NCBI GenBank assembly: GCA_914767715.1
Contig: OU612065.1
Location: 24,924,001-24,988,000, forward strand
Origin: Membranipora membranacea
Taxonomy: Eukaryota > Bryozoa > Gymnolaemata > Cheilostomatida > Membraniporidae
Direction of reading: 5' to 3'
Length of the DNA stretch: 64,000 nt
Part shown: positions 49,501 through 59,311 of the stretch, piece after piece
Layout: each line of letters begins with the position of its first letter
Position numbering within the stretch: position 1 is the first letter of the stretch
Position numbers and translations under genes: made by a program
Notes under the pieces: model-generated
Told to the model about the DNA's origin: nothing
Database searches by the model: none
What the model saw: the letters and a program-made list of their open reading frames with translations, nothing else

Positions 49501-49730
49501 AAATTTGTTCTTCCCGTGATCGATATTCAACTGTTATTTAGATTATTTTCGACAATATATGTCAATTTAGTTGGTTTTTTTTTTACTTCAGAGTGAAGCA
49601 GGCGATAGCCAAGAAAGAGGAAGTGGTGAGTCAGCTAAAGCAGCAGTATCAGGCAGCACTGAAACGTGCCGATCACTTGGAGGGATTACTGGAGCAACAG
49701 AGAAAACAACTTCTATCCGGCAAGAAATAA
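40568..49730 (+). CDS. CEP131: Centrosomal protein CEP131 (AZI1)
   Basis: Centriolar-satellite coiled-coil protein needed for ciliogenesis. Sixteen coding exons: 40568-40714, 40964-41148, 41567-41660, 42113-43036, 43328-43582, 43865-44045, 44344-44522, 44906-45091, 45653-45885, 46027-46123, 46423-46640, 47150-47375, 47752-47975, 48512-48683, 49000-49217, 49592-49730. Phases join to give about 1225 residues. The N-terminal third is low-complexity; NEFLAFFDSSG matches the vertebrate TDFLMLFEGS block. An IQ motif lies in exon 42113-43036 (AASVIQNAFKRYVRRRKA), followed by REEKARQARLAAIE as in human CEP131. The C-terminal half is one long coiled coil with family blocks HLNFIDQLIDDKKTLSDKCE, GLEPEIQRLIGQHK, EAELLQSDERAGQR, YEKGREEQERRHQ and KRADHLEGLLEQ. 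Exon 9 starts in the last unit of a 47-bp tandem array. The 5' leader begins at a splice acceptor ending at 40527. It converges with HID1. Confidence 0.93.
41235..41371. repeat. Dispersed repeat family D, copy 1
   Basis: Ends CCACCAAAGACCAAGGCA and TGCATTGGTCTTTGGGTAG are inverted repeats. The inner part (TTCATGCCAAGTAGAGCAT, then CCTGACTAT) aligns with 54251-54358. It lies in a CEP131 intron. Confidence 0.7.
42277..42387 (+). repeat. CEP131: In-frame 27-bp repeat coding for a nonapeptide
   Basis: Four tandem units encode variants of DYTPQSTAR in the disordered N-terminal part of CEP131 (first unit GYTPRSTAR, second DYSPQSTAR). Each carries S/T-P sites that could be phosphorylated. Human CEP131 has no such array that I recall. 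Confidence 0.8.
43235..43258 (+). repeat. Short tandem repeat
   Basis: GAATGCCAAATGGGC occurs nearly twice in tandem in a CEP131 intron. Confidence 0.55.
45450..45660 (+). repeat. CEP131: 47-bp tandem repeat spanning a splice acceptor
   Basis: Four full units start at 45450, 45497, 45544 and 45591; a fifth partial unit starts at 45638 and contains the real exon 9 acceptor at 45652/45653. Each unit holds TTACTGTAG or a close variant, then a copy of the exon start (variants of AATCAGCAGCGCGAGTTG). The units differ by only a few substitutions. Confidence 0.9.
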
Positions 49731-49770
49731 TGAGATATGAGTACAGACACCGAAACTGTATACTGAGCCT

Positions 49771-49858
49771 AAGCCTGCCTTGACAAACTTTATTTAGTGA
49801 GTGGTGGGGGCTTTGTTCCCCCCCCCCCCCCACGAACAAAGCTTGTCAAGACAGGCTA
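49771..49858. mobile_element. Fold-back element family E, copy at the CEP131 3' end
   Basis: AGCCTGCCTTGACAAACTTT and AAAGCTTGTCAAGACAGGCT surround a G-run/C-run centre. ACTGAG occurs on both sides (49762-49767 and 49859-49864), a possible target-site duplication. Confidence 0.75.
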
Positions 49859-50269
49859 ACTGAGACTCTGAATTATGTGTATCAAGATAGATTTGCCTTA
49901 CTAACATAGTGCTCTTCCATTGTTGTGATGTTTATCACAGAACAGATCTGATTGATAAGCTTATGCCAGATACTGTCCGTTTATTCCATTTCATACTACC
50001 ACATCTGCCTTGATCTCACTATTCCGAATGTATAGCTACCAGATCTTACAAACAAGTTTTATAGACTTTCACAAAGCATTTATCGCACACTGTACTTCCT
50101 CCATCAGTGTTGTCATATATCACGGAAAATGGTCATCCTGATTTCTTTCATAGTCAAGCCGTCCATTCCTCTTTTACTCATTTTTTAATCTGGTTTGTTT
50201 TGTTTGCCGGTTGTTACAGATTTTTGTTTGTCATGGATTAGTTATTCTTCTTCAAGTAGGTTTTCATAG

Positions 50270-50275
50270 AATAAA
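50270..50275 (+). terminator. Candidate poly(A) signal of CEP131
   Basis: AATAAA about 540 bases after the CEP131 stop codon, on the coding strand. Assigned by position only. Confidence 0.45.
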
Positions 50276-51239
50276 GTTTGATGATGGAAATAATAATCAT
50301 GTATATATCATATAATATCATCTTTTATTTATTGTATAGTCAGCTACCTCATTTCAAGTACGAAAATGACGGGACAGTCTTGCTACATTTTCTTTTTTTT
50401 GCACGTCAGCTAACTTGATAGACTACTATCATTGTAAAATCTGCTACATATCATGGCCTGAGAAACAATTAGGAGAAGGGGTTACCTTGCTAGCTAATAT
50501 TTATTTAAAGACAGGCTGACCCAAGGTATTGCCTTTCTATAACACAACAAGTGGACCACATAAACTTCTAATCTCCATAGCATAATAGTGATAGAAAAAT
50601 AATGCATAACATTTGAGAATGCTCAAGTGCTCAAGGAGAGGGTGTATGTTCATTTCTATATCTATTATCGGTTAAGATTTGGTAGAGGATGTTGTTTGCT
50701 TTTTTTGTTAATGAGAGTACAACAACACAGAACCGACTCCTGGCACGATATGTTCACCTTAGACAAAACAAGAATAAGTAAATCAGAAATATAGTATTAA
50801 ATAATTTTAAAAGGGGTAATTGTTCTCACTACCCAAGCTTTTAATGGTTAGTGCAAAAATGATAAAACATGTAAAGAGGTTGTGCATACAATGATATTAT
50901 AGATACAAGCTAGTAGTAGAAGGTGCAGTCACAAGAAAAGACTAGAGATTTACATCTAATATACAAGACACTACGGAATAATCACATTCACGGAAAATAG
51001 TACTACTTTACACCAAGATACAAAAGAGAAAATATCGTCTATCATAAAGAGGGAGGGAGACCAGTTTGACTTTTAAGTTGTGCCTAGTGGCTCTAACCAG
51101 CACCATAACCAATTCAGTACAATACACCATGTAAAAGAAAAAATAGTAGATTCTTTATAAATAAATTAGATGATGTGAGACACGCAGTAGTCAGTAGAAT
51201 CAGAATTCTATGAAAAATACTCTCTGTCATTATTGCGCA

Positions 51240-54200
51240 TCAGATTCTTTGAATCTCGAATAGTTTTACCTCTGTATCATACCAGACAGGGGGGTCTATA
51301 TTCCTAGAAATAAAGAACAAAAATGTGTATGTTGTTTTTATGATATTCAGTATTCTGTCAAACAGCATGAACTTTTTTTCCACTGCTAGATTTAGCATTG
51401 TCCTAAAATGAGAAGCTGGTAATCTTATTCCTAGAATCACTCTCTGGATGAATTTTGCAACAGAATGTCTCCCCCGGCCGTGGGACAAGAGTCTGTGGGG
51501 CAAGAGTATGGGGAGGGGGGTGTCTTGGGGGCTCAGCCTAGGATGTAACTTACCTAAATTGATTTGAATAAAAATTTTTGGATTATAATTGAGCAATGAC
51601 TCATTGGGCTTTCAAAAACACAGCAGGTTGCCAGATTTTCCTGTAAATTGACCAAATTAAGGATTTACCTGAGATATATGATGCCCCACATGTATGTTCT
51701 GAACCACATAGTAGTACCATTATTAGCCTGATATTTCCTGATAAGAATAGGGTGTGGAACTGGTAAGAGCCCAACCAAAGTACCATGCTGTAAGAATTTC
51801 AATATTTCTCCTTCATCTGTTAAATTTCTGCAACATAAAGCAGCATCTTTCATGAATATTAAAATTCATTTAATTATAAATTGATCTGCAAATCACATGG
51901 CATATCTAACAAAAAAATTCATAATATTATATTAAATTATAAATACATATGTATGGATATTATAAATATCTAAGGGCCTCAAACAAGGCCAATATTGCAA
52001 GCATATAAAGATAAATGTATATCAATAGAGAGCGAACTAATTCACTTAGAATGCGTACCATCTGAGGGAATTTGGTGTGACGACCCGAGCTCTATTTTAC
52101 TAATTAGGGGTGGGTACAAGCTAGGTACTCGTACTAAATTGACTTTAACGATCAAAGATTCACATGATAATAGTGTAGTCGCAATGTCAGTGTGATAAAA
52201 CAGAGTCAAGCACTCACTTATCGATGCAGATTTTCTCCACTTGTGGTACCAGCACTTGTAATAACCTCATTATGGTCTGCAGAGGTAGCTTCTGTTTCCA
52301 TGACATCACCCAATCAGTGGTGGGGTTAAATTGACCCGACCCCTGCTGCTGGGTAGGAAGTGGTACTCTTGCTACATCGTCCTGCAAGAATGTAAAATTA
52401 AAAATAAAATATTGTATTCTTGGCTACAATGTGGTGCTTCAGTTTGGCCACTCTTTTTCCAAAGATCATTGACAGTACATGTTTCTAAATCAGCAAATTC
52501 CTGTGTAAGGTCATTTTCCCTTTTCAATCAGGTCTCAGTAAATTTCATTTTGTGACTTTTTGTGAACGTTCCTAGAATAATTGATCTAGACAAACAAACA
52601 ATTTGTAGAATTGTCATACCCACTTTCCCTAGTGGAAAGAGGTAGATAATGGAATGCCACTACAAGTTAGCCTGGCACAGTTTGATCGCTTAAGCTATCT
52701 CCATCATTATCAATAGAGAAATTAGTAGGTTACCTTCAGCGCCAGTTCAGCAGCCTTCTGTGCCAGGGTTTTGACATCACTGGCATCATCAGGAGATTCT
52801 GAGCCATGTGAGTTGCCTGGTGCATGCTTCTCCGTCATGTTGTCGATACCTGAAGATGGAAATCAACACATCACTACATTAAAGCCCATATCAAAACCAT
52901 TCTACTATCTGCAACGTGCTTTATTTCAGTTTCAGAGTCATGAAAGGAGTGGTTACTGTGCGGACAGTGAAACAAGAATGAATGAACATATCGATTGAAC
53001 AATATTGTCCTCAAGTCATTTCTCCTTCCCAATCTTTTCAACAATTCAAAGCTTATATTCAGATGTATATTCATGAGCATATTATTCACTTCCACCAAAT
53101 ATGTTGAGATGGTGTTACTTTTTATTATCACTAGACAATAATTCAAGCACTCATCCTAAGTATCAGTAGAAGGAAGCATTACTTCCATTATCTGTACCTG
53201 GAGTTGCAGCTAGTGTAGCCTTGAGTGTTCTCTGATCTGCAGCGCTGTGAGATGTAGAGGGCTGTGATTGAGATGCAGTAGATAGAGATTCGTTACTTGT
53301 ACTGGTCGTTGGTATAGTAGAGTGTTTCTTACCCCTCTTACTAACAACTTTATTGATGGATGCCTGATCTGTGGAGAGGTTAGCTAGCTGATGGAATGCT
53401 GTTCGCTTTCTGATTATCTGATATATGAGGTTACTGTTACCTAAAATAAAGAAATAATCATGAAGAAACATCCCCTGAAAGTGAGATATGCTTTATATGA
53501 TGGTAAATCCATGTGGTTCTAATATGTCTACCGTGTCTCTAAAAGTTGCCAGATAACAGATCAACAATTAATTAAACAACTATTGTAATATATACCCAAG
53601 TGTTTGAAGTTACCTTCTTAATATCAATGAAGAGACAACTCAATATTTCATATATAGCTACATAGTGTTGTCTCCTCACATGAATTAGTGGGAGAAACTC
53701 TTGTTCTGAGCAATTTGACTCAATAATTTAAAGTCAGTTACCAGTTCCAGTGAGGGCAAGAGAAGATCAATGTCAGCAGGGGGGCCCGCAGGTTTTCAAG
53801 TAAACATTTTAAACTGGAAACTACATGAATGCAGATGAAAATCACAAATCAAATGTCATTTAGTTGAGGATAAAGATGGTATTATTTATTTGACAAAGCC
53901 TGTCTGAGGGGTTCTTGGAAAAATAAAATATTTTGTGGATGTATGTTACGACCCCTCCTGTGCTACATCACTTATTTATCGCATCATATCACAATTATTT
54001 CTATAGATTGTTATAACTTACCATCAAACTGATACTGTATGATATTGTTGAACACTTCTAGTAAAAAGAACACTAAGTGGTGGTTAGCTGGCTGTATATA
54101 GAGGAACCAGGGTGTGCTGAATGCCTCCAGTAAATGCAATAACTTAGCACTGGCAACCATCGATAGGCTCTTTAGATATGGTGATACTACAATAGAGATT

Positions 54201-57200
54201 GTGACATGACGAACAGTTACATGTACCATTACAAAATGGTTTTATTACTAATTCATGCCAACTAGAGCATTGAATTTTTTTACCATGCAAATATGATATA
54301 ATTTAATCATAAATACCTGCCTGACTATAAGATGCATTGGTCTTTGGGTAGTCCTTAAACTTAAATTAAAATTGGATATTTGAAGGATAAATCATGGGAA
54401 ACTGTCTACACAGGATAAAATTACGAAAAGAAATTTAAGAATCCCATTTCATGCACATTGGTCTTATTATTGGTCAGAGTTATAATAATTTCACTAATAA
54501 CTCTATGAGAAACCCTCTTACCATTGACAATGATTGTCAGCAGACAATCAAATAGAGGTTGAAGTTTCTGATGACCTGTCGTTATGATTTTATGGAAAAC
54601 CACTATGAGTAGATCAGCATGTGTTCCAGTGAAGACAGGAATATCCATAGGCACTCTGGTGGCGTATGGTTTGTTCAGCCTCACCCCAAAATTACGCTCC
54701 CCGCTCAGTAATAAAATTATGAACACTCCAATATGCATCAAACCGATTCTGGCTGAAAAGACAATAAGTCAAGACTGATTAAATTTCCGCTTGATAAGTT
54801 TCTCAAGACTCAAGTTTATGGCACAAATAAATGGAGCAGGAGAAAGATACCTGCTGGCAGCCAATGATTGAAGATATACAAATGCAGTCCAACAGTTATT
54901 ATAGGTATTTAGGAATTATCAATCACTCACATTGGTCAGCTCTTGCATCATTGAGATGATATAGAATTGGAACCAACACATCCAACACATCACTGCTCTT
55001 CAGCACATAAAACATGAACTTCTGCAAGACAAAACAGAGAAAAGTGTATCATTCCTACGGTTGTAAAAACCAATGTTGGAGTTGTTCTCTCAAAATATGT
55101 TTATCTCCAGCATGGAGCAACTGCTGAAACTTTATACCAAATACCAAGCTGTTCTTTGTTAGATACAATTAACGATTGTTGGCTTTTCAACTGATGGCAG
55201 GTGAATCTATGCTCTGAAACAGCAATGGACAATGTGATCAATAATTCTCGTTGACCTTCACCAAGTATACCTTATTTATGTCGCACATCTTCCAGAAGAG
55301 GACAAGCAGCTCCTGGTAGAACTGTATCTTCTTACAGGAGCCAGGAAGGTATGTCTGTGTCAGGGGATTGTTCAGTAGGCGAGTAATACCACGTAACATA
55401 AAACCAAAATCCTTCAAACATAGAAAAAATAAATTAAAATACATTAAATACACCTATCAATCTGCACTATCATGATCTACTGAATATAATTCTTGTGTTC
55501 AAGATCACCTGCTGACTTAGGGATAGTGAAATGTTTTAAATTCATGCTATTCTGCAAAACTACATCAAAGTTTAGGCACAGAGTTGATCTCAAACTATCA
55601 CCTGCTCTATACTCAGTTTCATGATTCAATAACTTGTAAAAACCCAACTGACCTCTTCTCGATGGATTCTTGACATGTAGTTGACAAAGAGATTCTTGAA
55701 TCCATGTACCTGAAATGGATAATGAAGAATGACGATCAATGGAGGTAAAATAAAAGTTCATGAAATTGTTGATTCCAAAAAACTGCTTATGTTGTCTGGG
55801 CTAAGATATTCTGTAATCAGAGCACATGAAATCTGATTGAGAACATCTCTTTCGGCAGTTAGCGTTGCGGGAGTTGGATGTCAATGAAGTCTCAGGATGT
55901 ATGTAGACTAGACTGAAACAAACAACTCACCGTTTCCTCCTGGTCATCATCAGTCGTAAACGTCTCCACGTCATTCTCCAGACAAACGCAGAGCACCTGC
56001 AAGGCCACTTCAACCAAGGGTTCTCTAGTGTCACTCATCATCAAGTGGTTATATGGTACTCCATAGCCAATAGGGTCATATGAACATATGACATTCAGTA
56101 GTGATGTGAACAGTGGGAGCGCATGCCTGGGTAGAAAAGTAACAATAAACAACATTATGAAAAATTGTTGATAGAGCATAATATCCAGATTTAAATAATA
56201 TTAATTTTGGTCTGTTGTTTCTATACAGTAGGTTCTTGTTCCTGACAATGAACTCTCTCTAAGATAATCATACTGATTGAGAGTTGTCTCGACCCAGAAA
56301 AGGGAACTGTATTGTATCGCCAACATAAATGATCTGGAAATTTCATTGAAACAAAAATATGGGAATATAATCTCCAACTGTGGGCTTCAAACCTGTTTTC
56401 AGATGAAGTTAGGTACTGCACCCAAGGGTTAGGAAGCACCTGCATATCTAAAATTAGAACAAATTGAATTGATATGTGTTTTTCAGAGACAAGCCAACCT
56501 ACTCCCTTGGCTGATCGTTTCAAATTGAAAATGAATAACAACGTGCAGGTAAACATTAAATTTAAGTTAAAAATATATCCTTCATAATCAATTTTGGTTT
56601 TCTGTTAGCTGTAACTTACCATGATTGACCTGATATATTGTGTATGACAGGCAGGTGAGTATAAGTTTGAGTATTTCTGTTCTGTTGGAGTCATGCAGGG
56701 CATTAGCGTATGGAGTCTGTGCAAACCCGACTCCTGCAGCCCAGATGTATTCACAACTATCTATAGACTGCAAGTCCTGCGCTGTGTCCTAAAAAAAGGA
56801 AATGACAAATATATGATAAATATTCTTCCATGATTCAATCAGCCATTTAATCAATACAGCCACTGATATATATTATACAGCATATAGAGAGGCAGTTATT
56901 GCAACTCTCACCTAAACCATGAAGTTTATAATGGAGATGAATTAAAAATGTAGTGTGACACAAAAACTAGATAACATATCTTTCAAAAAAGCTATTGGCG
57001 TACTCTGCGGTGCAACACTTAGGTACACAGCTCTGTACCTAAGTACCTAAATGGTTGAAAATACAGACATAACGATGCATCACTGTTACAAGAGCAAAGA
57101 GTTAAACTCTATGACAGTTCACAGGCTCAACTGAATTCTTATACACTGTATTTCTTTCTTCCATGATTATTGTCAAAACCATTCACATGGTATAATTCTT

Positions 57201-59010
57201 ACCGGGCCTGATTTCCTGATATAGTGTACAGTGAAGTCGGGACAAAACAGCAAATCCTAAAACATAGGGTTACAGAAAGTTTATTATCCGATTGTAAATT
57301 GTAAGTTGTAAGTAATCAAACTGACTCTCAAAGAGTCTATTACATTGAGAGGATGAATTGTGTACATCATGTTCAATTAACAAGCAGGAGATATGGCATC
57401 CTTTATTACAGAAAGCATCAAACACTATACCATTGGGCATTAAATCATGATTCTCTTGTTATCACACAAACTCACACACAGTGACTCGAGTAGAGAATGA
57501 GCCAGAGGAGTACCGTTATCACTGTCAACAGAATCAGACTGATGAGGTACAGGTGACCAGAAGAAGCCGCTCCAGTCTACATCCTCAAATATATATGGCA
57601 CTATTCTCGTCAGCAGTCTAATACAATTCAATACTAAAACAGGTAAAATAATATTTTGAATGGCGTTATTGTTGCACGGTAGTACCCTATAGACTAATCA
57701 AGGTATATTTTTGGCTGATTAGAAATTATTTCATCTTTATTTAATCTTTACAAGCTACGCAACAAAATAACTTAACTTCAGAAAACACAGCTATTTTGAG
57801 TTTCAGGAGCGACAGTAAGTTACACCTACTGTTAACAAATTACTGACTGAGCAGAGTATTTAGAATCACCACGCTCTAGGTACCTGTTTGTTGTTCACGA
57901 TGCGAGTTACACATGTTCTGTGCGCCAGACATAATCCTCTCAACTGCTTTGTAACATAGAGTTGCTAGGTTTGAGGGCATCTCTTCACGAAGCGATCTGA
58001 CCTACAGCAATAGATATCATGTCATGGGCAGCACTATAGTAAAGGCTGAAAGAAAACATACTCGAAAAAACTATCATAATATCAAAGTGGTATGTATTCA
58101 TGTGGTCGTATGCATACTATAATCGTTATATATAGTTATCGAACCTATTCCTGATAGTCAAGTATTCATCCCATGCTTTTCAGAGAAATATTTAGGCATT
58201 TACCTCAGGGGCAGGTGTGAGTGCAAAAACATCTTGCACACTAGTGAGACTCTCAGACCAGAACTGACTCCAAAATGTTTCATTGTTCACCTCCACTGGC
58301 TACAAAGAGAAATTCAAACGAAGTTCAGAAACATCAGGTAGATGCATCTACCTGGAGACATCAGGGATGTCTGGAACATCAGTAAACATTTTTGGAGACA
58401 TCAGAAATCCTGTCGGGAGACATCAGAAATCCTGTCGAGAGACATTAGAAACACAAGGGAACATCAAGGGTCTAAACAACAAAAGCTGGCAGCTGGTATA
58501 CTCCCGGACTATCAGTATTATTCTATGTTAGTTGAATAATTTGGTAGCTCATCGCAGGCAGCCCACACCTGGCAATCTTTGCACTGGGTACACCTCAGGC
58601 TGTTAACAAACGTACTAACTACCTAATTCTAAAGAAATATTTTTTACTTCTATTGAATTTCATGAACTGGCAAAATGAGAGATGGCAGACACACACTCAG
58701 GCAAGTCAAATATTCCATTTTATTCCAATATCATGCTGTGGAAAGTGTCTTAGTAGCCAATTTTGTTTTGTGCGAGCAAGGTGAAAAGGGTTTTACTGAA
58801 GACTAGTCTACTGACTGACTTGACTGCTACTTTACTGCTTAAGGGAACTCTCAGGGCTGAGAGTAGTAGTCAGTAGGTAGGGCAGGGAGGATGGGCAAGC
58901 CCACCTCTGATGTTTTGTTGTATGCTAGTAAAATTTTGTAATACCTGGGTTTTTGATGTGAGTTCTATAACAGCTTTCCGGAAGTTCAGTTTACTATCTG
59001 CGTTTCCCAT
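51240..59010 (-). CDS. HID1: HID1 domain-containing protein
   Basis: Peripheral Golgi/trans-Golgi protein needed for dense-core vesicle and secretory traffic. Exons in transcript order: 58945-59010, 58204-58299, 57884-58001, 57476-57633, 57203-57256, 56620-56788, 56393-56447, 55931-56126, 55653-55709, 55271-55411, 54931-55021, 54522-54752, 54022-54186, 53198-53440, 52734-52849, 52218-52381, 51669-51827, 51240-51303. All phases join: about 780 residues (human 788). It begins MGNADSKLNFRKAV; Gly2 followed by small and basic residues fits N-myristoylation, as in the family. Strongly conserved blocks: PYIFEDVDWSGFFWSPVP, SCEYIWAAGVGFA, GYGVPYNHLMMSD, LFVNYMSRIHREE, LLLSGERNFGVRLNKPY, PVFTGTHADLLIVVFHKII, HHLVFFLLEVFNNIIQYQF, VGLLPVPHPILIRKYQAN and the end PPVWYDTEVKLFEIQRI. 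The region 53198-52734 is a Ser/Thr-rich variable loop. All its introns are ordinary. Confidence 0.95.
52021..52194 (+). repeat. Dispersed repeat family A, copy 2
   Basis: Relative of 8781-8984, in a HID1 intron. It lacks the extra palindrome of copy 1 but keeps the common ends ATCAATAGAGAG and ATGTCAGTGT. Confidence 0.75.
54251..54358. repeat. Dispersed repeat family D, copy 2
   Basis: Shares TTCATGCCAACTAGAGCAT, CCTGACTATA and TGCATTGGTCTTTGGGTAG with 41235-41371. The left terminal inverted repeat is missing or diverged. Lies in a HID1 intron. Confidence 0.65.
58375..58450 (+). repeat. Short tandem repeat in HID1 intron 1
   Basis: GAGACATCAGAAATCCTGTCG occurs twice head-to-tail (about 58410-58445), with shorter GGAGACATCAG variants upstream near 58352 and 58394. 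Confidence 0.65.
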
Positions 59011-59311
59011 TTTAGTAGGGTGTCCAGCTCAACAATCTGGACAAAATACCAGCTGGTATTATTATCAGGATTTTCCAAACAGTTTTTCTAAACCGGAAAT
59101 TACATATAGGCTCTTTGTGAATCAGAGGTAAATAAGTCAGTCATAAACTAGGTTCATAGATTGACTTTGGGTATAGTAGGGAATAATTTTTACTCCCCAA
59201 CACCAACTGTAGAACTTGGGTTGTGCTACATTGTAAACAAACCGAATGAAATTATATATTAATCCTCTTTAATTTTTTGATGATAAAACAATTGTTTATA
59301 GGCCCAATTAG
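59011..59311. promoter_or_regulatory. Bidirectional promoter between HID1 and SPSB3
   Basis: Only 301 bases separate the two start codons, which point away from each other. A splice acceptor TTTATAG ends at 59301, so SPSB3 may have a non-coding first exon farther upstream, inside or beyond the HID1 start. No TATA box was recognised for HID1. Confidence 0.45.

Larger units (their letters stand above)
49731..51239. other. Convergent 3' flanks of CEP131 and HID1
   Basis: An AATAAA at 50270-50275 is a candidate poly(A) signal for CEP131. Minus-strand AATAAA hexamers near 50324 and 50496 could serve HID1, which would make the two transcripts overlap. A family E fold-back lies at 49771-49858. No coding sequence seen. 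Confidence 0.5.
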
